A stretch of DNA of 64,000 bases from Lunularia cruciata (GCA_948567375.1 OX419755.1:43033001-43097000), one strand, 5' to 3'. Positions 10,401 through 19,999 are shown, counted from the first letter of the stretch. The notes: generated by a model from the letters alone, not told the origin. Translations and numbers: made by a program.

Positions 10401-12257
10401 ATCAGAAGATGGGGTATCTGAATGTGAAGTGTTGGTGGTGTTAGTCACAGGAACAGTGACTCTATGGTTTGATGGCCCAATCCTTAAGTACCCTTTGTGC
10501 CATCGATCAGTTGTGCGTGCTGCTCTCAACCATGGCCTCCCAAGAAGTAAGTCATAGCTTGAATCCTTCAAGACTTGGAAAGTCATGAGATTTTGAACTC
10601 CCATAACTGAAACTACCACCTTATCCATCACTCCTACTGGTCGAACTTGTTGCTTGTTTGCCATGCTCACCACAAATGTTGAAGCTCTTGAGGGTATCAT
10701 ACCCAACTTCTTCATCAACCTTTCTGACATGGCATTCACTGCTGATCCTCCATCAACCAATGCATCCTTGATGTTGTGACCATTCACTCTCACATCAATC
10801 TTGGAGGCATATTCACAAGCTTCCCATGGTGCTGGCTTGGCATCCACCACCCCCATTGATACTGGAACTTTTGCCTTCTTCTTCTTTTTGCTCCTTGTAG
10901 AACTCAAACCACCTCTAAGCTCCTTTCTCAAGGTAGGGTTCAAAGCAATTAATTGGCCCACTGTGATGTTAGCCTTGTGACTACCAACATCCTCCAACAC
11001 ATTGTAGTTCCATTGTTGCTTTGAGATCAAGAAGTCCTCCATCCCCAACTTCTTCCTTGGAGTCTTTGTTGTTGATGGTGTTGAGGTGCGAGTGCTCCTA
11101 GTAGACATAGGAGTATCCTTGCTTGAAGTAAATCCTTGAGAAGAGTGAACATCCTCTGCAAAACGAGCTCTCTTCTTCTCTTGTGCCAAAAGCTCCAAAT
11201 TAAGACCCTTGGAGTTTGAGCACTCTCCCTTCTCATACTTGCTCTCAACCACATCTATGGATGCTATCCCCTTACCTTTGTTGGGATTAGGAGCCACTTG
11301 GGTTTCACTACCTCCCTCTTTCCCTCTATTGGCTCCCTCATAACCCCTTCCTCCATGGTAAGTGGAATTTGGGCAATTCCTTTGGATATGGCCTCTTCCT
11401 CCACAACCAAAACAATTTCTATCATTGAAATTGTTGGCTGGTTGGCCTCCTCTATATGGATAGTTTCCATAACTCCTAGGTCCTCTCCCTACATTCTGAT
11501 CCACCTCTCTCTTCTCCCATAGTTGCACCACATTGATCTTGAGATCCGCAAGTTGTTCTGTGATGGTTTGGAGTGGATCTTTTGGTGGAGGTGCAAGAAT
11601 TGGAGCAACTACTACTTGTGGTGCAACCCTTGTCACCAAAGTATCAGAAGTTCCACCATACTTGTAGCCTTGAGGAGGATGCACAACCTCCTTCACCACC
11701 AAATCACTCTCATCCCCTTCCAAACTCTCCTCCATACGAATTGCGATCTTGATAGCTTCAACCTTGGAAGAAGGTTTCTCATATCTCACCTTGCTTCTAA
11801 TTTGTGGTCTCAATCCTCCCACAAAATTCTTGGTGAGCATGGCCCCTATGCCAATCATTGTAGTCTCCACATCATCCCCACCCTTCCTCAACACTATGCG
11901 AAATCTGGACTCCAACTTTTCCACTCTTTCCACATAGACCCTCACTTTCTCTCCATCTCCTTGCTTGAGAAATTTAACCTCACTCATCAATCTCTCATAA
12001 CTCTCATCAGGAAGAAAGTTCTCAATGAGTGCTGAAGTCAAAGTCTCCCAAGACTCCTCTTCCCCCTCTCTCCTCTCTCTCTTTTGGTATTCTGACTCAT
12101 ACCATGTAAGTGCTGCATCCTCAAAGAAATCTGGTAATAATGAGGCCCACTCATTCTTCCTCCTCTCATTGTTTCCTATGCAAGCTCTCTTGAAGTCTCT
12201 CACAAAGGCCTCCACATCTTCTCCATCCTTGCCAAAGAAAACCGGAAGTTTCCTCAT
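7431..12257 (-). CDS. A2 gag-pol polyprotein, single intact frame (1608 aa)
   Basis: One uninterrupted frame encodes the whole retrotransposon machinery. Gag occupies about 1-300, with a capsid-like region and the zinc knuckle CFGCGGRGHIQRNC at 282-295. Protease is about 480-590, active site VDGG with Asp502. An acidic linker covers 600-690. RT is about 750-950, with Asp829 in FGDGYSGYNQ and Asp893/Asp894 in FIDD, where most relatives have YxDD. RNase H is about 1035-1155, with Asp1042, Glu1082 or Glu1084, Asp1109 and Asp1152. Integrase runs from 1250: zinc site His1252, His1260, Cys1291, Cys1294, catalytic Asp1322, Asp1382, Glu1418 with exact 35-residue spacing between the last two, then GPFIVEK at 1571. 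There is no frameshift between gag and pol, so all products must come from one precursor. The start is the ATG of MRKLPVFFG, also kept in A1. Asn1342 replaces an Asp kept in A1 and A3. Confidence 0.95.
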   Translation of the reverse strand: MRKLPVFFGKDGEDVEAFVRDFKRACIGNNERRKNEWASLLPDFFEDAALTWYESEYQKRERREGEEESWETLTSALIENFLPDESYERLMSEVKFLKQGDGEKVRVYVERVEKLESRFRIVLRKGGDDVETTMIGIGAMLTKNFVGGLRPQIRSKVRYEKPSSKVEAIKIAIRMEESLEGDESDLVVKEVVHPPQGYKYGGTSDTLVTRVAPQVVVAPILAPPPKDPLQTITEQLADLKINVVQLWEKREVDQNVGRGPRSYGNYPYRGGQPANNFNDRNCFGCGGRGHIQRNCPNSTYHGGRGYEGANRGKEGGSETQVAPNPNKGKGIASIDVVESKYEKGECSNSKGLNLELLAQEKKRARFAEDVHSSQGFTSSKDTPMSTRSTRTSTPSTTKTPRKKLGMEDFLISKQQWNYNVLEDVGSHKANITVGQLIALNPTLRKELRGGLSSTRSKKKKKAKVPVSMGVVDAKPAPWEACEYASKIDVRVNGHNIKDALVDGGSAVNAMSERLMKKLGMIPSRASTFVVSMANKQQVRPVGVMDKVVVSVMGVQNLMTFQVLKDSSYDLLLGRPWLRAARTTDRWHKGYLRIGPSNHRVTVPVTNTTNTSHSDTPSSDYWESDSEGGASGVDTSMEEETSTEEDESESDSNVYPLCAMDFAPKPEVLKDPDKSPLTLEEVERRLSTLKYGPNVTKEEKVRFEEIFRKFIHVFAFSYKDLKEVTLEEHKIEVESHARPIRQKQRRISPPISLVVKEEIDKLKEAGFIFEVENSEWVSPIVIVKKKNGKLRVCVDYKKLNAVTKKDYYPLPFIDEILEEVAGHERYSFGDGYSGYNQIKIAPEHQQLTTFTTPWGTYAFKVMPFGLCNAPATFQRFMNKVFEPFIGKFVRDFIDDFCVYGSKEEHFEHLIKVLQRLDEANASLNPEKCIFGCEEGLLLGDIISKDGIAVDPEKVRKISDLPFPSSLTKLRQFLGMVGYYRRFIFSFSNKAYALTIYMKKGVDYMVILEDKEALKAFEELKQSLVVAPILAKPDWSKPFILYTDASNVAIGCTLSQLDQDGHDHPIAYASRQMVSAEKNYSVTEREGLAVIFGLKKFRHYLIGGKATIVTDHKALKYIFNKPNVEGRLARWMILLSEYDYTIEDRPGKKHANADLLSRAYDHDGDEPVDDSFPDEELMTISVTQEVPMEYKEIVDFVTRGNYPEGMHARERKALAARSRPYTMVDDILFHQGADGLLRRAVGKEESILLIKEFHEGLVCGGHFAGKVTAFKILDAGYHWRGIFKDCLDYCKTCHVCQAFARKSTSTPPLRSIPLLGPFEKWGIDFVGPLNRTPRNNRYIVVVTNYLTKWVEARPLRDKNEDEVGRFLYERIITRFGCPLELVSDRGGEFTGSITTAMLRHFSITHRVTTSYKPNSNGLAERTNQTLCMMLAKDAEMEGAKHHWDKRIHAVLWEYRTTMKTSTRYSPFQLVYGIESTLPIHFDLPTFQSIHRRLKKAQGSDAEKSRKDQLMELEEARAVAMVRVEQAQRKQKESYDKRQGKKKVEPFKEGDWVMLFDSIRFKRVQKKFLPKYFGPFIVEKVWGNYTYDLKELGGRHFDRINHDKLKMYHRR

Positions 12258-12492
12258 CTTAACCCCTCACTATCTTTCTTTTCTCTTAATTTTTTTTTTC
12301 TCTTTTCTTTTCTCTCACTCTATTACTAATAGAGTATATACATGACTAACACCATCTGAGAATAATCCACTCTAGGGAACACAAAAGGTTCAGGTTGCTC
12401 CAAGATTTCTATAGCAACATCAAATCCTAGAGTGCATATTAATCTAACTCTCATGGATAGTTTATCCATAAGTTGAAAGATTATCTCCATCA

Positions 12493-12990
12493 CTAATCTT
12501 GAGAACTAGCTGATGAAGGTGGTAGTATTTCTGTAGCTGTACTAAGACTCTCTCCAAGATCCTTCACCAAAGTTTCCAAAAGTGCTTTTACTCCACTACA
12601 CTCATGTCCTTTTGGAAGTCCTTCAACTCCACAAACCTCACACAACTCCTTGGTCTTAGATCTTCTCCCTCCCAATCTTGGTGAAGAAGGTCCAACATGC
12701 AAACCCAAGTCAAGTAAGCCTCTCCTTTCCCTCAATCTCTTGCTCTCAAAGGTTAATGGACATGAACTTGCCTTATGTCCCTTCTCTCCACATAGAAAGC
12801 ACTTAGACTCACTCTTTCCTCCAAGTGGTGTAGGTTTTTGGATCCTCTCAACACTCTCTTCAAATTCTATTGTAAACTCTCTTTTCCTCAAATCCACCCC
12901 TACAATCACCTCAAACCCTTGGGGAACCTTGCATAATCTCAATTTCCACTCTTGATGACCCTCCATGTTCCCAAAGATGAATCTAAACAC
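12493..12990 (-). CDS. Upstream ORF of A2 with two zinc-binding motifs (165 aa)
   Basis: A separate reading frame in the element leader, about 235 bp upstream of gag and on the same strand. It holds a retroviral-type CCHC knuckle, Cys64, Cys67, His72, Cys77 (CFLCGEKGHKASSC), and a second Cys/His cluster, Cys117, Cys120, His129, Cys131 (CEVCGVEGLPKGHEC). Between them lies a basic stretch, and the C-terminus is Ser-rich. The N-terminus contains MEGHQEWKLRL, whose internal Met (residue 9) is the start seen in A1 and is a plausible true start. Decayed copies occur at the same place in A1 and A3. I do not recognise the product; RNA binding is the obvious inference. It could be a detached gag segment rather than a distinct protein. 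Confidence 0.65.
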   Translation of the reverse strand: MFRFIFGNMEGHQEWKLRLCKVPQGFEVIVGVDLRKREFTIEFEESVERIQKPTPLGGKSESKCFLCGEKGHKASSCPLTFESKRLRERRGLLDLGLHVGPSSPRLGGRRSKTKELCEVCGVEGLPKGHECSGVKALLETLVKDLGESLSTATEILPPSSASSQD

Positions 12991-13805
12991 TCAAACATGC
13001 TTTTTGTTGATCTCAAACTTCTCATGCATGAGATCTCCACTCTGCAGAATTGACCCTTCCTCACAATGTCACTCAAATCTCTCAACCAGTATGTCACAGT
13101 CCTCTGAAATTTTCCACACTTGATCACAACTCTAGGGCGTCCCTCCCTGCAAAATTTTAGATCTTTTCATTGAGCCATTTGGCCTAGACACCTTTCTATT
13201 CAGCACCCATATTTCAGATTTGGTCTGAAAACCACCCCCCTCACTTCAAAAACTGATAACGCCCTGCGCAAAAACGATCTCTCTCTAATTTTTGTGGCAG
13301 CAGGTAGGATACAATGCACTAAATTTTCTTGGAAATTTTCAGGACAATTCACTGAAAATTGAAGAAATGGCAGACTCTGTACAATTTTCCAGAGAGCATG
13401 CAGTTGCGGGAGCACTTTACCCTATCAACTTTCAAAAATTCTAGCCCAGTGCGCATAGAAGCTCTCTCAATAATTTCAAGTATGCTAACTGAAAGATAAC
13501 CCAAGCTATCATGTGTAGAAATCTCAAGTCCAGATCTCAAACTTGAGATTTTGCCCAAAATCACCTTAATCCCCAAAATCTGCAATCCACCTCACACAAT
13601 CTCTCCAATTCCTCTCATGTGTACAAGATGTACAAAATCACCTCAAAGACATCATAATGAACTACAGGGTATACAAATGGATCTTGGTTCTCTAACATAA
13701 GTTCAGCCCTCTCCTCTCCTAATGTTCTCTCCAAGTGAGCTCTCATAGCCTCCTTCTGCCTAATGTAGAATTGGACGCGGAACATTATCTTGCCTTCTAG
13801 AGAGG

Positions 13806-13822
13806 TCCCGGCAACGGAACCA
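13806..13822 (-). other. A2 primer-binding site, complementary to tRNA-Glu 3' end
   Basis: The plus strand reads TCCCGGCAACGGAACCA, which matches my recollection of the 3' end of plant tRNA-Glu including CCA. On the element strand this is the complementary primer site, four bases inside the 5' LTR. Confidence 0.82.
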
Positions 13823-13826
13823 AAAA

Positions 13827-14518
13827 TGTGAGCCGGCCTGTCTCTCACTCAGGATGAACCTCTGATGGCTATTATGGTAGCGCACCATGGACTAAGAAGG
13901 CAAGGAACCCCAACTCCATCATACTCCTCCAAGGCTAACACTCCAAGACTCAAGACATTGCTCACTAGAGAACTCAATGAGAGAGAGATAGTTGCAAATG
14001 AAAGGATGATGAGTACCTCCTCACTCCTTGTTTATATACTTGTGAAATAGTTACGTACCAAAGTTACTAATTACCGTAGTAACTCAAGTTACTAGACTAA
14101 AAGTCAAGTAAAGTCAAAAAGTAGAAAGGAATATCCATTCACATGGGCATATTCCCCTAAGCATGTGGTCTTATCTTGACCCAACCACTAAAGCAAGGAT
14201 TCCTTCACATGGGTTATCCTTGGACTAAAGAAGAATCCAAAACAAAAAGGCTTGCGGGCCCAAGAGTTCTCAACTCTTTCCCCAAAGCCAAACACCTAGG
14301 AATAATACCAAGTCAACACACTAAAATCCAAAATAGTGGTGCTCATCTTTTCTACTTCCTCTAAAGTAAGGTCCCATCTATCTTAGCTATGACTAACTTT
14401 AGCTAACCATGACTAATATAGAACCATCCTTTATCTCTATATAAATAATATCTCTTAAGTACTTGTAATACCAAGCTAAATATCACAATACCACACACAT
14501 GCACAAATGGGTGTTACA
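13827..14518 (-). repeat. A2 5' LTR
   Basis: 692 bp with the same termini as the 3' LTR. Being on the minus-strand 5' side, it would supply the promoter. Confidence 0.95.
14030..14038 (-). promoter_or_regulatory. Probable TATA box in A2 5' LTR
   Basis: TATATAAAC on the minus strand inside the LTR. Transcription would then start some 25-35 bases further along, near position 14000. The same motif occurs in the other A2 LTR at 6894-6902. Confidence 0.55.
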
Positions 14519-14703
14519 GTACAAGATGTAAAAAATCACCTCAAAGACATCATAATGAACTACAAGGTATTAAAATGGGTCCAAGTTCTCTAACATAAGT
14601 TCAGCACTCTCCTCCCCTAAAGTTCTCTCCAAGTAAGCTCTCATAGCCTCCTTTTGTCTAATATAGAATTGTACACAGAACATTATCTTGCCTTCTAGAG
14701 AGA

Positions 14704-14720
14704 TCTCGGCAATGGAACCA
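14704..14720 (-). other. A1 primer-binding site, mutated
   Basis: Plus strand TCTCGGCAATGGAACCA, the tRNA-Glu-type site of A2 with two C-to-T changes. Confidence 0.75.
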
Positions 14721-14724
14721 AAAG

Positions 14725-15415
14725 TGTGAGCAGGCCTGTCTCTCACTCAGGATGAACCTCTAATGGCCATTATGGTAGTGCACCATGGACTAAGAAGACA
14801 AAGAATCCCAACTCCATCATACTCTTCCAAGACTAACACTCCAAGACTCAAGATATTGTTCACTAGGGAACTAAATGAGAAAGAGATAGTTACAAATGAA
14901 AGGATGATGAGTACCTCCTCACCCCTTTTTTATATACTTATGAAATGATTACGCAATAAAGTTATTTTTTACCAAAGTAACTCAAGTTACTAGGCTAAAA
15001 GTCAAGTAAAGTCAAAAAGTATAAAGGAATATCCATCCACATGGGCATATTCCACTAAGCATGTGATTTTATCTTGACCCAACTTCTAAGTCAAGGATTC
15101 CTTTACATGGGCTATCCTTGGACTATAGAAGAATCCAAAACAAAAAGACTTCCGGGCCCAAGAGTTCTCAACTCTTTCCTCAAAGCCAAACACTTAGTAA
15201 TAATACCAAGTCAATACACTAGAATCCAAATAGTGATGCTCATCTTTTCCACTTCCTCTAAAGTAAGGTCCCCACTATCTTAGCTATGAATAACTTTAGC
15301 TAACCATGACTAATGTAAAACCATCATTTATCTCTATCTAAATAATATCTCTCAAGCATTTATAATACCAAGCTAAATATCACAATACCATACACATGCA
15401 CAAATGGGTGTTATA
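14725..15415 (-). repeat. A1 5' LTR
   Basis: About 691 bp, TGTGAG...GTTATA. It pairs with 1-584 through shared variants that differ from A2. Confidence 0.92.
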
Positions 15416-15740
15416 GATCAACTAGAGCATATTGGCATGGTGAGATGGATGAGGAGATGGTGCCAAGATGGAATGCATCTACCTTTTTATGTCTTGATTG
15501 AGGCTCTTGTAGTATCTCTCTTAGCACAAATAGGAGGAGTTGTTAGGATCTTAGATCTAGAGGGTAGAGATATTGATATAGGTCAATGAGACATTCATGA
15601 TGATATCTTAGTGATAGACTATTTTTTCATTGGTGTTGTGAGTGGCATGGTTGGTAAGGAGAGAAACTATTATTTCTCTCCTTTAGTAAGTTGAGCGCTT
15701 TAGATTAGAGTGCAAATATCTTCTTTGGGTATGGGAGGAT
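15416..15740. other. Spacer between A1 and B1, no gene recognised
   Basis: 325 bp. A 61-codon plus-strand frame at 15404-15589 overlaps the LTR end and has no recognisable motif. The last five bases, AGGAT, are the left target duplication of element B1. Confidence 0.6.
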
Positions 15741-16036
15741 TGTAAAATTCCAAGACCAAGGAGAGAAATAATAGAATGGAAGCTTACATTGGGACACTTG
15801 AATGAGGGGAAAACTCTGAATGCCTAGCATGAGCTTTGGCTCTTGTTTTTATATGGAGCATACAAGGCCCTTGAGAAGCTTCTCAAGAAGCTTCCTTGAG
15901 ACATTTTCTTGGAGTGCAAGCCAAGCTAGTTAGAAGCTTCTAGAAACTTCCTTCTAGAAACTACCTCTTGGAGTGCAAGCTAAGCCAGCTGGGAAGCTTC
16001 TCAAGAAGCTTCCTAGATACTTTTGGAATATTCTAG
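15741..16036 (-). repeat. B1 3' LTR, truncated, with heat-shock motifs
   Basis: Matches 23879-24222 over its length but stops at GAATATTCTAG near 16036. The last roughly 80 bp of the full LTR (26125-26196 in the other copy) are missing and integrase coding sequence follows directly, so a deletion removed the junction. It contains GAA and TTC units in alternation at 15933-15950 and TTTTTATATG (minus-strand TATA) near 15846-15855. Confidence 0.85.
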
Positions 16037-16044
16037 GAGAGACA

Positions 16045-17119
16045 ATTTAGGTGATATCAAAGGGTCTTATCCAATTAGGGGTGAGTTTACTAACTTGGGT
16101 ATCAAGTGGGAAAGGGAGGTTATTGGATGAAAACATGACCTTATCACCAACTTGAAAGTTGAGATCACAATGATGGTGATCCGCATATTGTTTTTGCTAA
16201 TTTTGAGCAACAAGGAAATGAGATTTGGCTTGTTGGAGGGATTTGGAGATGGTGGTCAAGAAGGTGGAAGTATGAGGGACCTGAGATGGAGGAGGAGCAA
16301 GAAGAGAATATAGAACAAGTGGATCTTGGCCAAAATTGAGAAAGAAATGAGAGACTACGATGCTTGCCTATTTAGAATTATTGTATGCAAACTCTACAAC
16401 TGCAAGACATTCATCCTAATTGGTATGGTGAATGTTGACAAAAGCACAAAGCATATTTTCCAAGGTGCGATTTGCATGTCTCAATTTGTCCATCAGTTTG
16501 AGGATGATAGGCTATGGACAAAGCAAGCTTGGTGTTGAGTATTTGGAAGAGTGCTTTCCAAAACTTTCTAGTGAAGCAAGGATCACGGTTGGAGATGATT
16601 ACACACGTCATCCCATGATGCTCAAATAGATTATCAAAAGTAGATTTGTGCCAAGGTTGGAGCATCCACACTATCAACCATTGGTGCCAAATGGATTTGC
16701 TTACTAAGCTTATCCACAAACACCACAATTGTTGTGTAATCTTGCTTTGTCTTGGGTAAGGAGGTGATGAGATCTAAGCTCACATGTTCCTAAAGAGTAG
16801 ATGGAATGGGGAGTGGTTGAAGGAGTCCACTCGGTTTTTGGTTATTGGCCTTGTTGCGTTGGCAACTCTCACACAATTGGACAAACTCCCAAACATCTCA
16901 TGCCATGTTGGGCCGCCACCATTTGGCATTGGAGGGTACCCAAGGTCTTGTCCATACCCATGTGACTAGTATTGGTAAATCATGGATTTCATGAAAGCGC
17001 ACAAGTTGGAGATCACCTTTGGCTGGAACATAGATCATGTCCTCATGGAATAGAAGGCCTTCCTTGAAGGAGAAGGTGTTGTATTCCTTGTCATATGTTG
17101 TCAGATGACCATATACCAT
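16045..17119 (-). pseudogene. B1 integrase, decayed
   Basis: From C- to N-terminus along the plus axis: a C-terminal piece with FQVGDKVMF and WIRPFDI (about 16060-16200), the catalytic core at 16411-16728 with ISNRDPCFTRKFW and YHPQTDGQIE, and an N-terminal piece at 16898-17119. The second catalytic Asp, normally in SDRDP, is Asn here, and the Glu in GQIE is kept. The coding end is missing, cut off by the deletion that also clipped the 3' LTR, so any chromodomain would be lost and cannot be judged. Confidence 0.82.
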
Positions 17120-17349
17120 TTGGAAGAAGGGATCTTGTTGTAGAGTTGATTGAAATTAGTTATGGACCTTGGAGTCAATTGACACCATCATAATTGTTGC
17201 CGTGATGAGAGGAAGAGACTTCAAATCAGGTTGTCATGATAGAGCATTAGGGATGACATGGAATAGATCTAGTTTGTACTCAAGTTTGATGTCAAACAAT
17301 TGGAGTTGCTCCTCCCATCAATGATGTTGACTCTTCATGTGTTTTAAGT

Positions 17350-18668
17350 GTAAGGTCTACAATGATAGTATGTAATCAGTTTGCATGATCACTTGTTTCC
17401 CCAAGAGATAATGTCTCCATACCTTGGTAGCATATACCATTGCAAGTTGTTCATGATCTCAAGTAGAGTAATTTCTTTCAAATATATTTAGTCAGCAAGA
17501 CACAAAGGCAACGGGATGTAGTCCATCTGGGAATTCTTGTTGCAACATGGCTTCAATTGCAAAGTTAGAAGCATCAAAATCAACCACACAAGGTAGTTGA
17601 GGATCATATGGTTGAAGAATGGGTCTTGAAGACACCATATGTTTAAACTTTTGGAATGTTTCTTCATGACTGGTGGTCCACTAGAAGCTCTAGTTCCTCC
17701 CCAAGAGGTCAGTCAATGGTGCAACCACATGAGCATTTAGTGGATGAACCGTCGGTAAAATTTGACAATCCATTAAATGCTTGTACTTTTGTAGCATCCT
17801 TTGGTGTATGCCAATCAGTAATGTCTTTGATTTTCTCCTCTTCCATCTTGATCCCCTCTGATGTGACCCAAGAAGGTAACCTCCTTCTGCCAAAAGGTAC
17901 ACTTCAACTTCTTGTAGTAAAATTTCCATTGTTGTAGTTGTTTTAGGACTTCTCACACATGATTCACGTGTTTTGACTCTATCTTGTTATAGATTAAGAT
18001 ATCATCCAAGAACACTACCACATACTGATCCAATAGTCCATCCAACACCCAATGCATTTGATCCATGAAGATTGTTGGAGCATAAGTGAGCCTAAAAGGT
18101 AGAACTCTCCACTCAAAATGGCCATACCTTGTGCAACAGGTAATCTTTTGCACATCCTCCCTATCAATGGGGATTTTCCAATAGCCATTATGAAGATCCA
18201 ACTTGGAAAAGTATCATGCTCCACTCAATTGATCACGTAAGTCATTGATCCAAGCAAGGGATATGCATCTTTCATTGTTTGTTTATTGAGCCCACGATAA
18301 TCAATATAGAAACAAAGTCCTCCATCCTTCTTTGTAACAAATAGAACCGGTGCACCCCAAGGAGAGGTACTATGTTGTATGAAGTCTTTCTCCAACAAGT
18401 CCATAAGTGTTATTTGCAACTCCTCCAACTCCTTTGGTGAGAGCCGATAGATTGGTCTGCTCATTGGAGTACGCCCTAGCAATAACTCAATCTTGAAGGG
18501 CATACCACGATCAGAGTGTAATCCCTTTGGCAGATCATCCGGAAACACATCTGCAAACTCTTGAACTATCTGATCAAGCATTGCTTGATGAGGCTCTTGG
18601 CCCTCCTCAAATTTTCCTTGTGCAATCGGCTTGATCCACACCGCAAAAACAGACTTATCTCCTTCCAA
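17350..18668 (-). pseudogene. B1 reverse transcriptase and RNase H, decayed
   Basis: RT is in two pieces. 18225-18668 carries the pre-RT connector, [34 protein letters not shown] and IDYRGLNKQ. 17953-18201 carries MDLHNGYWKIPI and the catalytic FLDDILIY. RNase H (about 17350-17620) shows VVDFDASNFAI and QLAMVYATKVWRHYL. Its QTDY replaces the usual TDH. Stops and shifts separate the pieces, so the copy is dead. Confidence 0.88.
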
Positions 18669-18907
18669 AGTTGCTCTATGGCTGCTTCACTAATAAACTT
18701 CTCATCTAATGACTCATCTTTCTTCAAAGCTTGCTCCATGGCTGCTTTCTTGGCAAAATTCCCATCTTGGGACTTCAAGGTTTGCTCTATGGCTACCTTC
18801 TCAACAAACTTCCCATCCTGGGACTGACTATTCTTAGGTGTCTTACTTAGAGGTGCCGGACAACCTAATCAGAAATTCTTACCTTGGTGTTGTACTTGAA
18901 TTTATCA

Positions 18908-19258
18908 TTAGTTCCAATCAAATTGAACCTTATGATATTCAAGCCAAGGTAGTCCTATCACATCATAGTGTAGAGGTGCCACTACAAACCTCATACACTC
19001 TAAATACTCCTTCCCAATCTTGAGGGTAACAAGATACAAGGTACGGAATGCAAAACTCTTTCTACCATCTGCAATCATCAATCTACTTCCCATTATTGGC
19101 TTGATAGGAATACCTAATTCCTTTGCTACTTGCATAGATATGCAATTCTTTGAACTTCCAAAATCAACCAAAATCTTACCACCTTGATTAGATAACATAC
19201 CTTGCAAGTGAAGCAAACTTCCATAGGTCAAGCCTTCAATCCCATTGGAAGTAATCAA
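18908..19258 (-). pseudogene. B1 aspartic protease fragment
   Basis: A 116-codon frame with the active-site segment KILVDFGSSKNCIS and the flap-side VIGLPWLEYHKVQ typical of gypsy proteases. The active site reads Asp-Phe-Gly instead of Asp-Ser/Thr-Gly, which would probably be inactive. Confidence 0.8.
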
Positions 19259-19274
19259 GCTCCTAATAGGCAGC

Positions 19275-19618
19275 TCAAAATCTCCTATCGGGATTCCTTG
19301 TTTCCCTGATCATTCCATTCCACAAACTCCATTTAGGTGACTTGTCAAGGTTGCCCATTCCTAAGTGGACATTCAGCAATATGATGTCTAACTTGGCAAC
19401 AATAAAAACAACCACCATTTTGTCATAATCTTTCTCTATCCGCTCTACCAAGTGGTCTCCATTGGATAGCATCAATCTCCATTGGTGTTGGTTCCTCCAC
19501 CCGTGCATAGTGTATTAGTAGGTTTGGTGTAGGTTGAGGTCAAGACCAAGTTGTTGCAACCAAGGAATCAAAGTGCTCAACCAATTGCATGGCTTCTTCC
19601 ACATTTTGTGGTTCCCAT
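19275..19618 (-). pseudogene. B1 gag, 3' part with CCHC knuckle
   Basis: Minus-strand translation at 19369-19410 gives CFYCCQVRHHIAEC, an intact Cys-X2-Cys-X4-His-X4-Cys knuckle. Upstream on the element, EPQNVEEAMQLVEHFD (about 19550-19610) is a gag linker, cut off at 19618 by the 3.4-kb insertion. The rest of gag resumes at 23019. Confidence 0.78.
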
Positions 19619-19999
19619 TGTCGGGGAATTTGTTTAGCCTCAAGAGTGCACCGGGCACCTGGCTGCTTGTGCTTAGTTTGTCCTTGGCCTTCATAGAACT
19701 AGCTAGCTCACGCGGTTTTAGCTATGGTTTTGGGACCTGACGGTTCCTAGGAGAGGCTGGAATTTTTACAAACAACAACAAGCCAGACTATTGAGTCAAA
19801 CCTTTCATATAGACGGACTGAGAGCTCCTAAAATGGAGCTTCCACGACGCTAGTCACAGGTCAAACACACCATCATCTCAGCTCTACTAGACTTGCAAAA
19901 TTTTATTTCCTGTCCAGCCTTCTCTCTCTTGCAAGGTCCTTCATTCTCTTGCAAAGAAACCCATTTTTTGCCCTGCACTCTCAAGGCCTTGCTTTCTTG

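Larger units (their letters stand above)
6691..14518 (-). mobile_element. Complete Ty3/gypsy element A2, nested in A1
   Basis: A 7828-bp element with 692-bp LTRs, TG...CA termini and a GTAC duplication, lying in the same orientation as its host element A1. On the minus strand the order is 5' LTR, tRNA-Glu primer-binding site, leader with an upstream zinc-motif ORF, gag-protease-RT-RNase H-integrase in one frame, polypurine tract, 3' LTR. The domain order with integrase last defines Ty3/gypsy. No chromodomain follows integrase. The RT region (DGYSGYNQI, PFGLCNAPATFQ) reminds me of the Athila/Tat branch, but lineage is only a guess. This copy may be competent to move. Confidence 0.95.
14519..15415 (-). 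mobile_element. Element A1, right part (leader start and 5' LTR)
   Basis: Resumes A1 directly after A2. The first 200 bases match the corresponding A2 leader at 13619-13826, followed by the primer site and the 5' LTR. Base 15416 starts unrelated sequence. Confidence 0.92.

Noticed and set aside
11523-12035. 170-codon plus-strand frame opposite gag of A2
   Set aside because: Antisense shadow of gag; composition and motif content give no support.
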